From: an uncultured Chromatiaceae bacterium
Lineage (GTDB): Bacteria > Pseudomonadota > Gammaproteobacteria > Enterobacterales > Alteromonadaceae
Assembly (NCBI GenBank): GCA_937978655.1
Contig: CALJUX010000042.1
Span: 4,200 to 68,199, forward strand
Reading direction: 5' to 3'
Length of the DNA: 64,000 nucleotides
The translations under genes were made by a program, and so were the position numbers. How positions within the stretch are numbered: position 1 is the first letter of the stretch; each line of letters starts with the position of its first letter. This document shows positions 34,290 through 42,761 of the stretch, piece after piece. Below the pieces are notes generated by a model. The model searched no databases. It saw only the letters and a program-made list of their open reading frames with translations, and was not told where the DNA came from.

Positions 34290-35894
34290 TCAGGCCAGCG
34301 CGAGCTGCTGAGCCAGATAGTCGTCGTAGCTGCCGACGAAATTGCGCACGTCATGATCTGTGATCTCAATGATGCGGGTGGCCAAAGACGAAACAAATTC
34401 GCGGTCATGGCTGACAAACAGTAAAGTGCCTTTATACAGTTCCAGCGCCATGTTCAGCGACTCAATCGATTCCATATCAAGGTGGTTGGTCGGTTCGTCC
34501 ATGATCAGAATGTTCGGCCGTTGCAGCATCAGCTTGCCAAACAGCATGCGGCCTTTTTCGCCACCGGATAACACTTTGACTTTTTTCTTGATGTCGTCCT
34601 GGCTGAACAACAGCCGGCCCAGAATACCGCGAATGGCCTGTTCATCATCTGATGGCTGTTTCCAGTACGACATCCAGTCAAACAGTGTCATTTCTTTCAT
34701 GTCGCCGGCGAATTCGTATTCGTGGTCCTGCGCGTAATAACCGATATTGACGTTCTCAGACCATTTCACCAGACCGCCGTCGACCGGGTATTCCCCGACC
34801 AGACATTTTAACAGCGTGGTTTTACCGATACCGTTGGCACCCAGAATGGCCACTTTTTCGCCGACTTCGATCATCATATTGACCTTTTTCAGCACAGCCA
34901 GACCGTCAAAACCTTTTGTTAAATCATTTACTTCCAGCGCTAAACGATACAGCTGCTTTTGCTGTTCAAAGCGGATAAACGGGTTGACGCGGCTGGAGGC
35001 TTTGACTTCTTCCAGCTTGATTTTATCCATCTGTTTGGCGCGTGATGTGGCCTGGCGGGCTTTGGAAGCGTTCGCCGAGAAACGTGCTACGAAGGCTTTT
35101 AATTCATCGATTTGGGCTTTTTTCTTGGCGTTGTCTGACATCAGCCGTTCACGGGCCTGAGTGGCCGCAAACATATATTCGTCGTAGTTGCCCGGATATA
35201 ACCGCAGTTCGCCGTAGTCGAGGTCAGCCATGTGGGTACAGACGCTGTTTAAGAAGTGACGGTCGTGCGAGATGATAATCATGGTGCTGTTACGCTCGGC
35301 CAGGGTGTCTTCCAGCCAGCGGATGGTATTGATATCTAAGTTGTTGGTCGGTTCGTCCAGCAACATGATTTCCGGATCAGCAAACAGTACTTGCGCCAGT
35401 AACACCCGCAGTTTCCAGCCCGGTGCCACCGCCGACATTGGGCCGTAGTGCTGTTCTACCGGAATACCAACGCCTAATAATAATTCGCCGGCGCGCGATT
35501 CGGCGGTGTAACCGTCCATCTCACCAAAAGCGACTTCAAGGTCGGCCACTTTCATACCGTCTTCTTCCGACATCTCGGCAATGGCGTAAATGCGGTCGCG
35601 TTCTGCTTTGACCTGCCACAGCTCGGCGTGGCCCATGATCACGGTGTCAATCACACTGTATTGCTCAAAGGCGAACTGGTCCTGATGCAGCTTGGCAACG
35701 CGCATATTCGGTTCGACCATCACGATGCCGCCAGACGGGTCCAGCTCACGGCTCAGGATCTTCATAAAAGTGGATTTACCACAGCCATTGGCGCCGATCA
35801 GGCCATAACGGTTACCTTGACCGAATTTAACCGAAATGTTTTCAAACAGCGGCTTAGCGCCGAATTGCATCGTAATATTGGCAGTAGAGATCAC
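34290..35894 (-). CDS. ybiT: ABC-F family ATPase YbiT
   Basis: This 534-residue cytosolic ABC-F protein is collinear with E. coli YbiT. Two ATPase domains carry Walker A GANGCGKST (near residue 36) and GANGIGKTT (near 350), Walker B LLDEPTNNLD and IMDEPTNHLD, and the second signature LSGGEKGR. The linker between the domains includes the ANASKARQATSRAKQ helix. ABC-F proteins act on the ribosomal E site to relieve stalled translation. The precise role of YbiT remains open. It has no membrane segment. Confidence 0.95.
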   Translation of the reverse strand: MISTANITMQFGAKPLFENISVKFGQGNRYGLIGANGCGKSTFMKILSRELDPSGGIVMVEPNMRVAKLHQDQFAFEQYSVIDTVIMGHAELWQVKAERDRIYAIAEMSEEDGMKVADLEVAFGEMDGYTAESRAGELLLGVGIPVEQHYGPMSAVAPGWKLRVLLAQVLFADPEIMLLDEPTNNLDINTIRWLEDTLAERNSTMIIISHDRHFLNSVCTHMADLDYGELRLYPGNYDEYMFAATQARERLMSDNAKKKAQIDELKAFVARFSANASKARQATSRAKQMDKIKLEEVKASSRVNPFIRFEQQKQLYRLALEVNDLTKGFDGLAVLKKVNMMIEVGEKVAILGANGIGKTTLLKCLVGEYPVDGGLVKWSENVNIGYYAQDHEYEFAGDMKEMTLFDWMSYWKQPSDDEQAIRGILGRLLFSQDDIKKKVKVLSGGEKGRMLFGKLMLQRPNILIMDEPTNHLDMESIESLNMALELYKGTLLFVSHDREFVSSLATRIIEITDHDVRNFVGSYDDYLAQQLALA

Positions 35895-35944
35895 AGTCAG
35901 GGGTTCCTGTTGGCCGGTCCGGCGCAGTTAACAAATGGAATCAC

Positions 35945-35976
35945 AAAAAAGGCCTGGCGGGTGGCCAGGCCAAAAA
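35945..35976 (-). terminator. Terminator after the DMT exporter gene
   Basis: A perfect 8-bp stem (GGCCTGGC / GCCAGGCC, 5-nt loop) is flanked by A6 on the left and A5 on the right. On the minus strand it ends with six T residues; it can act in both directions. Confidence 0.85.
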
Positions 35977-36053
35977 GCGCGCTATTATAGCGACAGCTCC
36001 ATGTTTTTGCTATGCCGGCATGTGTTTATGCCGAAGATTGTGCGGCGTACCGC

Positions 36054-36986
36054 TCAGCCGAATTTGCGGCCAAGTACAATGCACAGCACAACCAGCAGCG
36101 CCACAGCCAGTTGCAGCGCGCTGACGGGCTCACCGAGCCATAACGCCGCCCAGCCGAGGCCAAGAAAAGGGCTTAATTGCTGCAGCTGACTGATCTGTGC
36201 CACGCCACCTTGGGCCAGCGCGTGATACCAGGCAAAAAAGCCAAGAAACATCGAAATCAGCGCCAGATACGCAAAACCAAACCAGGCTGCGGCGGAGATT
36301 TGCTGCAGCTCAATCGCCGGTAATTGCCATAAGGTCCAGGGTAACATCAGCGGCAACGCCAGCACTAATGCCCAGCAAATCACCTGCCAGCTGCCAAGCG
36401 CTTTGGCCAGCATGGCTCCTTTGGCATAGGCCAGACCGCAGCAGATACATCCCAGCAATAACAGGCCGTCTGCCAGAGCCAGATCACTGACGCTGTGGTG
36501 CCAGGCACTATAGCCAAGCACCAGCGCCGCACCGCTGCACGCGGCCAGCCAAAAACCGCGCCGGGGCACCTGTGCGCTGAGCCAGGCGCCGAATATCGCG
36601 GTACACAGCGGCATCAGCGCCGTAACCAGCGTGGCGTGCCCCGCCCCGACATATTGCAGCGCCCAGGCGGAAAACAGCGGGTAAGCAAAAGCGGCGCCAA
36701 ACGCGACTATCGCCAGACCCGGCCAATAACGCCGTGCCGGCACTGGTTGTCGCAAAAGCCACAATAACAACACACTGAAGATGCCGGCGACCGCCGCCCG
36801 GCCTGCGCCGACAAATACCGGTGGTAATTCCAGCACGGCCAGCCGGGTGGCCGGCAGACCGGCCGAAAACATCAGCACCGCAGCCAGCCCCCAGAGATAA
36901 GCCGATGCCGGCGCTGTGGTTGCGGAGGGACCAGATCCGGTGGCGGGCTGCGCTGATTGAAGGCTAAGTGTGGAACTGTCGCGCAT
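36054..36986 (-). CDS. EamA/DMT family transporter
   Basis: This 310-residue inner-membrane protein has a polar N-terminal tail of about 30 residues and then ten hydrophobic helices in two EamA repeats. The family exports amino acids or other small metabolites. A FAYLALISMFLGFFAWYHALAQGG block near the end is typical of the family. AAAGGAG before ATG 36986 fixes the start. It is divergent from a MocR regulator with a palindrome between them, a common arrangement in which the regulator controls the transporter. The substrate is unknown. Confidence 0.88.
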   Translation of the reverse strand: MRDSSTLSLQSAQPATGSGPSATTAPASAYLWGLAAVLMFSAGLPATRLAVLELPPVFVGAGRAAVAGIFSVLLLWLLRQPVPARRYWPGLAIVAFGAAFAYPLFSAWALQYVGAGHATLVTALMPLCTAIFGAWLSAQVPRRGFWLAACSGAALVLGYSAWHHSVSDLALADGLLLLGCICCGLAYAKGAMLAKALGSWQVICWALVLALPLMLPWTLWQLPAIELQQISAAAWFGFAYLALISMFLGFFAWYHALAQGGVAQISQLQQLSPFLGLGWAALWLGEPVSALQLAVALLVVLCIVLGRKFG

Positions 36987-37038
36987 ATTGCGCTCCTTTA
37001 CGACGACGGAAGAAAAGCTGACAGTAACGGATATATGC

Positions 37039-37101
37039 CTGTACACTCAGGACAGTTTTGGTGTGATTTATCAATCTGTACTGGTCATTGCAGCAGTACA
37101 G
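37039..37101. promoter_or_regulatory. Probable MocR operator
   Basis: CTGTACTG (37076-37083) and CAGTACAG (37094-37101) form a perfect 8-bp palindrome with a 10-bp gap. A further half-site CTGTAC lies at 37039-37044. They lie between the divergent EamA and MocR genes, within 45 bases of the MocR start. Such paired half-sites fit a dimeric GntR-type regulator that also represses itself. Confidence 0.6.
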
Positions 37102-37120
37102 CCGGCGTGGTGGAGCTTTG

Positions 37121-38545
37121 ATGCAAATAGCCTTAGCAGATTTTCAGTTAGACAATGCCAGCCACGAAGGGCTGACCGCGCAGTTGTTACGACAAAGCCG
37201 CAGCGCAGTGGCGCAAGGGCTGTGGCCAGCGGGTGCACGTTTACCTTCAGTGCGCGCTCTGGCTCAGTACCTGCAGGTCAGCAAATTCACCATCGCGGAG
37301 GTGTATGAACGGCTGAATGCGGAAGGTCTGGTGGTCAGCCGGCCCGGCAGCGGTGTGTTTGTGGCCCGGCGTCATCCGGCGTTGCAGTTGCAGGAGGTGC
37401 AGCACAGCCGCAGTGAGCTGGCCGATGAAGTCGCGCTGATGCGCCAGACGCTGCAGCGCGATGCGAATTGGCTGAAACCGGCTGCCGGCTGGTTAACACC
37501 GGATTTTTTGCCGCAACAGGAGATCCGTGCGGCGCTGAAAGAAATCGCCCGGCAGGAACAGGCGCTGACCGACTATGGGCCGGCACAGGGTTATCTGCCG
37601 CTGCGGCAATATCTGGTGAACCGGCTGGCGGAGCTGCGCATTGCGCTCACGCCTCAACAGCTGTTGTTGACTCACAGTGCGACGCACGCGCTGGATCTGG
37701 TGTTGCGGCTGTTGCTCAAACCCGGTGACAAAGTGCTGGTGGACGACCCCGGTTTTTATAATTTTCAGGCCATGTTACGCCTGCATCAGCTGGAACTGCT
37801 GTATTTACCGCGTGAGCAGGACGGCCCCGATCTGGCGGTGTTGCACAGCCTGCTGGAGCAACACAAAATTAAGGCTTATCTGACCAATTCTGTGCTGTCC
37901 AACCCGGTCGGTACTTGCATCAGCCCGCCCAAAGCGGTGGAAGTGCTGGCGCTTTTGAAAAAACATCAGGTGCTGCTGATTGAAGATGATATTTACGCCG
38001 ATTTTGAACAACAGCCGGCGCTGCGTTATGCCAGCCTGAGTGGGCTGCGCGAGGGCGTGTATCTGGGCAGTTTATCCAAAACCATCTCGGCCGATCTGCG
38101 CGTCGGTTACATTGCCGCGGCGCCGGAGCGGCTGGCGTCGCTGACTGATCTGAAACTGATCACCAGCACCTCGACGCCGGCGACTGTGGAACGCGTGGTG
38201 TATCAGGTGCTGACCAGCGGCAGCTATCGGCGCCATGTCAAACAGCTGCGTCAGCGGCTGGATGTGTTGCGCCAGCAAGTGGTCGCGCAAATGGCCGCAC
38301 GCGGCATTGTGCCCTGGCATCTGCCAGAAGCCGGTTTTGCCTTGTGGTTGCGCCTGCCGCCGGGGATCAGCAGCCGCGCCCTGACCGCCTTTGCAGCAAC
38401 ACAGCAAGTGGTGCTGGCGCCAGGGCCAAATTTCAGCCAGTGGCCGGATGCGGACGAATTTATGCGGGTTAATATCAGCCAGTGTGACGATCCCAGGCTG
38501 TGGCAGGTGCTGGATGCTGCGCTGCAGCAGCTGAGGACAGTATAA
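37121..38545 (+). CDS. MocR/PdxR-type PLP-dependent transcriptional regulator
   Basis: This 474-residue fusion joins an N-terminal GntR winged HTH (residues 10-75, with LPSVRALAQYLQVSKFTIAEVYERLNAEG) to a class-I aminotransferase-like domain (about 110-470). PLP-site features include SNPVG, the DDIYADFE loop and a lysine in YLGSLSKTISADLRVGY. MocR proteins sense PLP or amino-acid derivatives. Here the likely target is the divergent EamA gene and itself. GGAG six bases upstream supports ATG 37121 over the longer frame. Confidence 0.9.
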   Translation: MQIALADFQLDNASHEGLTAQLLRQSRSAVAQGLWPAGARLPSVRALAQYLQVSKFTIAEVYERLNAEGLVVSRPGSGVFVARRHPALQLQEVQHSRSELADEVALMRQTLQRDANWLKPAAGWLTPDFLPQQEIRAALKEIARQEQALTDYGPAQGYLPLRQYLVNRLAELRIALTPQQLLLTHSATHALDLVLRLLLKPGDKVLVDDPGFYNFQAMLRLHQLELLYLPREQDGPDLAVLHSLLEQHKIKAYLTNSVLSNPVGTCISPPKAVEVLALLKKHQVLLIEDDIYADFEQQPALRYASLSGLREGVYLGSLSKTISADLRVGYIAAAPERLASLTDLKLITSTSTPATVERVVYQVLTSGSYRRHVKQLRQRLDVLRQQVVAQMAARGIVPWHLPEAGFALWLRLPPGISSRALTAFAATQQVVLAPGPNFSQWPDADEFMRVNISQCDDPRLWQVLDAALQQLRTV

Positions 38546-38574
38546 AGGCGGCTGTCTGACCCGCTTAAAACAAC

Positions 38575-38596
38575 AACACCGGCCTTAGCCGGTGTT
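38575..38596 (-). terminator. Terminator after eda
   Basis: AACACCGGC pairs with GCCGGTGTT around CTTA. The minus-strand tail GTTGTTGTTTT is T-rich. It ends the zwf-pgl-edd-glk-eda run and lies close after the convergent MocR gene. Confidence 0.7.
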
Positions 38597-38612
38597 ATTA
38601 GCGCGTGGCTTT

Positions 38613-39260
38613 TCAGCCGTTCGCTTTGGCGACCGCGTCTTTACATAACTGCGTGATGCGGTCCCAGTCCCCGGCGACAATCGCATCATCCGGCACTATC
38701 CAGCTGCCACCGACACAACGCACGTTCGGCAGTGCCAGATAGTCGAGGAAGTTTTTCTCGTTAATCCCGCCGGTTGGGCAGAAACGGATATCCGAGAACG
38801 GGCCGTGGATAGATTTCAGCGTCTTCACGCCGCCCGCCGCTTCCGCCGGGAAGAATTTAAAATGGGTATAGCCTAAGCCAGTGCCTTCCATCAGTTCAGA
38901 AATCGACGCAATGCCCGGAATTAACGGAATAGGTGCTTCTTTACCGGCAACCAGTAATTCGCGGGTCAGGCCCGGACTGATGGCAAATTTAGCCCCGGCT
39001 TCCACCACTTTTTGCAGCTGATCTGCGGTCGTCACAGTACCGGCACCGACGATAGCGTCCGGCACTTCTTTGGACAATAACGCAATAGCTTCCAGCGCGA
39101 CCGGCGTGCGCAGCGTCACTTCCAGTACTTTAATGCCACCGGCTAACAAGGCTTTTGCCATAGGCACGGCCGTGGCCAGGTCTTTAATCACGATCACCGG
39201 AACCACAGGGCCCTGTGCAAATAAGGTGTCTGGTTGTAACTGCCAGTTTGAAAACGACAT
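38613..39260 (-). CDS. eda: KDPG/KHG aldolase
   Basis: This enzyme cleaves 2-keto-3-deoxy-6-phosphogluconate into pyruvate and glyceraldehyde-3-phosphate, the last step of the Entner-Doudoroff pathway. The 215-residue TIM barrel shows the catalytic glutamate in KVLEVTLRT (E48), the Schiff-base lysine in YTHFKFFPAE (K135) and the phosphate-binding FCPTGGI. It follows glk by 2 bases as the last gene of the cluster. Confidence 0.97.
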   Translation of the reverse strand: MSFSNWQLQPDTLFAQGPVVPVIVIKDLATAVPMAKALLAGGIKVLEVTLRTPVALEAIALLSKEVPDAIVGAGTVTTADQLQKVVEAGAKFAISPGLTRELLVAGKEAPIPLIPGIASISELMEGTGLGYTHFKFFPAEAAGGVKTLKSIHGPFSDIRFCPTGGINEKNFLDYLALPNVRCVGGSWIVPDDAIVAGDWDRITQLCKDAVAKANG

Positions 39261-39262
39261 AA

Positions 39263-40237
39263 TCAGCCCGCCAATTTTTGTTTTAAATAAACTGCACAGC
39301 CGAGTAAGCCCGGTTGCTCTGCAGTGACGATGTAAGTTGCGATTTGCCGGTTGAACGCAGCAAAGCGTCCTTTGGCTTCAAATCTGCTGCGAAACTCGCT
39401 GTGTTCCAGCAAAGGCAACAGTTTTGGCGTAATACCGCCTGCGACATAAACTCCGCCGAAGGTGCTTAAGGTCAGCGCCAAATCACCGGCCAGACTGCCC
39501 AGCGAGGCAAAAAACTGCGCGACAGCGGCCTGGCTTAAGGCACAGCTGCCATCCAGTGCATGCTGGCCAATTTCTGCGGCGGTTTTGGCCGGCACGTCCA
39601 GCTGCTGATAAGCAGCCAATGCCAGATACAAACTTTCCAGACCCGGGCCCGATAACAACCGTTCCGGCGAGACATGGCCATAATGCGCAGTCAGATAGCG
39701 CTGAATAAACCATTCCTGCTCGTTTTGCGCGGTCCAGTCGGTATGTCCGCCCTCGCCCGGCAATGGGATATACCCCTGCGCAGTTGGAATTAAGTGCGCT
39801 ACACCTAAACCAGTACCAGCACCGAGCACAGCCATCGGCTTGGTCAAATCACGCTCACCGGCGCCGGTTTTCACCAGCTCTGCATCGCGGATCGCCGGCA
39901 GCGACATCGCCACTGCGGTGAAATCGTTCAGCACGATAAATTCAGCAAGACCCAGTTCAGCTTTGATTTGTGCGATGGAAAATTCCCAGTGGAAATTGGT
40001 CATCTTGACAAAATCACCAGTGACCGGACAGGCAATGGCAACCGCCACATGGGCGATATCAGTCAGTTCCTGCTGTTCGCGGTAGTACTGTAACGCCAAC
40101 GCCAGCGTGGCAAAGTCCGCACACGGATACACCACAACTTTGTCCAGCTCCAGCGTGGTCAAATCCACCCGGCTAAAACGCGCATTGGTACCGCCGATGT
40201 CTGCGACGATGGCGAAGCGGATCGCTACATCAGCCAT
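39263..40237 (-). CDS. glk: Glucokinase
   Basis: This enzyme phosphorylates glucose with ATP. The 324-residue protein has the ATP-binding ADIGGTNARFSRVDL near residue 12, the substrate block VLNDFTAVAMSLP, the VLGAGTGLG segment and PGEGGH. Its ATG at 40237 overlaps the last codons of edd by 8 bases (ATGGCTGA), which shows coupled translation and rules out the longer frame. It feeds glucose-6-phosphate to Zwf in the same operon. Confidence 0.95.
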   Translation of the reverse strand: MADVAIRFAIVADIGGTNARFSRVDLTTLELDKVVVYPCADFATLALALQYYREQQELTDIAHVAVAIACPVTGDFVKMTNFHWEFSIAQIKAELGLAEFIVLNDFTAVAMSLPAIRDAELVKTGAGERDLTKPMAVLGAGTGLGVAHLIPTAQGYIPLPGEGGHTDWTAQNEQEWFIQRYLTAHYGHVSPERLLSGPGLESLYLALAAYQQLDVPAKTAAEIGQHALDGSCALSQAAVAQFFASLGSLAGDLALTLSTFGGVYVAGGITPKLLPLLEHSEFRSRFEAKGRFAAFNRQIATYIVTAEQPGLLGCAVYLKQKLAG

Positions 40238-42062
40238 TGAGGTGCTCCTCAGTGGTAAACAGACTGCAGGCCCCTTGTTCTGCACCGGTCAGTACTGTGC
40301 GCAGGCCACCAAAGATTTCGCGGCCCATGCCGTAATAACTTTCCGACATATCGCAGGTGGCCAGTGGCCGGGCGTTAAATTCTGCGGCATCAACCAGCAC
40401 CTGCAGTTCGCCGGTCTGGGCATTGACACGCACCAGATCGCCATCCTGAATGCGGGCGATCGGACCGCCTTCGATGGCTTCTGGTGTGACATGGATAGCA
40501 GCCGGTACTTTGCCGGACGCGCCAGACATCCGGCCGTCGGTGACTAAAGCAACTTTAAAACCGCGGTCCTGCAACACGCCAAGCGGTGGCGTTAATTTAT
40601 GCAGTTCCGGCATACCACAGGCTTTTGGCCCCTGGAAACGCACGACTACAACACAGTCTTTATCCAGTTTGCCGGCCTTAAAGGCGGCATCGAGTTCATG
40701 TTGGTCGCTAAACACCACAGCCGGTGCTTCTACAATGTCAGTGCCTTCGCGCAGTGACGAGGTTTTAATCACGCCGCGGCCGATATTACCGGCCAACACA
40801 TGCACACCGCCGGTGGCTTTAAATGGCTTGGCAACAGATGAAATCACTTTATCGTCCAGCGATTTGGCCGGGCCATCCACCCAGACCAGCTCGCCGTTTT
40901 GCAGTTCCGGCACCTGGGTATAACGGCGCAGACCAAAACCAGCCACTGTGTGCACGTCTTCATGCACTAAACCGGCATCTAACAGTTCACGAATGAGCAC
41001 TGACATGCCACCGGCCTGATGGAAATGGTTGACGTCGGCTTCGCCGTTTGGATAAATTTTTGCCAGTAATGGCGTGGCTTTGGACAAGTCTTCGAAATCG
41101 TCCCAGTTGACGATAAAACCGGCGCTACGGGCAACAGCCACTAAGTGCATGGTGTGGTTAGTAGAGCCACCGGTTGCCAACAGGCCAACAATACCGTTCA
41201 CTACGGCTTTAACATCGACAATCTGGCCAATTGGTTTGTAATTGGCGCCCAAATCGGTCAGACGTGTGACCTGGCGTGCCGCCGCTTTGGTCAGCGCATC
41301 ACGTAATTCAGTGCCTGGATTGACAAATGAGGAGCCCGGTAAATGCAGGCCCATCATTTCAACGACTAACTGGTTCGAATTGGCGGTACCGTAGAAGGTA
41401 CAAGTGCCGGCCGCATGATACGACTTGGCTTCTGAATCGAGCAGTTCTTCTTTGCCGACTTTGCCTTCAGCGTACAGCTGACGGACCCGGGCTTTTTCTT
41501 TGTTCGGAATACCGGATGGCATTGGACCGGCCGGCACAAACACAAATGGCAGATGGCCAAAACTTAACGCCGCCATCAGCAAACCCGGTACGATTTTGTC
41601 GCAAATGCCCAGCATCAGGCCACCGTCAAACATATTGTGTGACAGACCAACAGCGGCCGACATGGCGATAATGTCGCGGCTGAGCAGGCTCAGCTCCATG
41701 CCTGGTTGCCCCTGGGTGACACCGTCACACATGGCCGGCACCCCGCCGGCAAACTGCGCTACGCTGCCGATGTCAGCGCAGGCCTGTTTGATCATGGCCG
41801 GATAAGTTTCGTACGGCTGATGCGCCGACAACATATCGTTGTAGCTGGAAATAATGCCGATGTTGGCTTTGGTCAGACTACGCAGGTCCGTTTTTTCCTG
41901 TGTGGTGCAGGCGGCAAAACCATGCGCCAGGTTGCCGCAGGCCAAAGCGCCGCGGTGCGGGCCCTTACGCCGGGCTTTTTCCATCCGTTGCAGATAAATG
42001 GCGCGGCTTTTTTCGCTGCGGGCCAAAATCCGTTCTGTAACCTGTAGTATGACCGGGTGCAT
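40230..42062 (-). CDS. edd: 6-phosphogluconate dehydratase
   Basis: This iron-sulphur dehydratase of the IlvD/Edd family converts 6-phosphogluconate to KDPG. The 610-residue protein has cluster cysteines in CDGVTQGQPGMELS and GTCTFYGTANSNQ, plus the family block LATGGSTNHTMHL. TDGRMSGASGKVPAAIHV lies near the end. Length fits the family (about 605). It lies 8 bases after pgl and overlaps glk by 8 bases. Confidence 0.97.
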   Translation of the reverse strand: MHPVILQVTERILARSEKSRAIYLQRMEKARRKGPHRGALACGNLAHGFAACTTQEKTDLRSLTKANIGIISSYNDMLSAHQPYETYPAMIKQACADIGSVAQFAGGVPAMCDGVTQGQPGMELSLLSRDIIAMSAAVGLSHNMFDGGLMLGICDKIVPGLLMAALSFGHLPFVFVPAGPMPSGIPNKEKARVRQLYAEGKVGKEELLDSEAKSYHAAGTCTFYGTANSNQLVVEMMGLHLPGSSFVNPGTELRDALTKAAARQVTRLTDLGANYKPIGQIVDVKAVVNGIVGLLATGGSTNHTMHLVAVARSAGFIVNWDDFEDLSKATPLLAKIYPNGEADVNHFHQAGGMSVLIRELLDAGLVHEDVHTVAGFGLRRYTQVPELQNGELVWVDGPAKSLDDKVISSVAKPFKATGGVHVLAGNIGRGVIKTSSLREGTDIVEAPAVVFSDQHELDAAFKAGKLDKDCVVVVRFQGPKACGMPELHKLTPPLGVLQDRGFKVALVTDGRMSGASGKVPAAIHVTPEAIEGGPIARIQDGDLVRVNAQTGELQVLVDAAEFNARPLATCDMSESYYGMGREIFGGLRTVLTGAEQGACSLFTTEEHLNG

Positions 42063-42070
42063 ATAAACCT

Positions 42071-42760
42071 CTATTGTTCTGCGTACATGACTGACAGCTC
42101 GGGTGATGTCAGCTGAATAAAAGCACGGATTGGCATCGCTGCCACATCGGTCCCGGCCGCTGCCTGCTCCAGCACCTGTAATTTTTTACTGCCAACCAGA
42201 TGCAAATAAATCGCCCGGCCAGCAGCAAGGCGTGCCTTGCTGAAACTGATGCGCTGATACGGGGCTGTGGTCGGATTGGTCGCCAGTAAATCAGCGGCAT
42301 TATCATCAAGACCGGCCGCCAGTTCTTTGCTGCAGGGAAACAACGACGCGGTATGACCGTCTTCGCCCATGCCCAGGATCACCACGTCAAAGCGCGGTAA
42401 ATCCTGCACCCGCGCCAACAGCGCCGGGACAGCGGCTTCGGCGTTTTCAGCGGGGGCGTACAGGCTGACAAAACGCGCTGCGGCGGCTTTGTGTTGTAAC
42501 AACGCCGATTTTACAAGGCGCTCGTTACTGTCCGGCGCATCGTCCGGCAGATAACGGTCATCCGCCAGAGTGATAGTGACTTTGGACCAGTCCAGATCGG
42601 TATTGGCCAGAGTTTGAAACAACGGCAACGGTGTGCGGCCGCCGGAGACGACTAATACCGCCTGCCCGCGCGCGCTGATAGCCTGTTGCAGCTGTGCGCT
42701 GATTTGCGCGGCAAAAGCCGCATTCAGCGCCTGTGAGTCAGAAAATTGCTGCAGCTGCAT
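42071..42760 (-). CDS. pgl: 6-phosphogluconolactonase
   Basis: This 229-residue DevB-type lactonase hydrolyses 6-phosphogluconolactone. It shows the sugar-isomerase-like VLVVSGGRTPLPLFQTL and the VILGMGEDGHTASLFP motif. The ATG at 42760 starts one base after the zwf stop, so the frame that extends to 42871 is not used. It acts between Zwf and Edd, matching the gene order. Confidence 0.95.
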   Translation of the reverse strand: MQLQQFSDSQALNAAFAAQISAQLQQAISARGQAVLVVSGGRTPLPLFQTLANTDLDWSKVTITLADDRYLPDDAPDSNERLVKSALLQHKAAAARFVSLYAPAENAEAAVPALLARVQDLPRFDVVILGMGEDGHTASLFPCSKELAAGLDDNAADLLATNPTTAPYQRISFSKARLAAGRAIYLHLVGSKKLQVLEQAAAGTDVAAMPIRAFIQLTSPELSVMYAEQ

Positions 42761-42761
42761 C

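Noticed and set aside
34166..38600. Several long antisense frames opposite ybiT, the exporter and the MocR gene
   Set aside because: All lie over well-supported genes, in frames produced by GC-biased third codon positions, and have no family resemblance.
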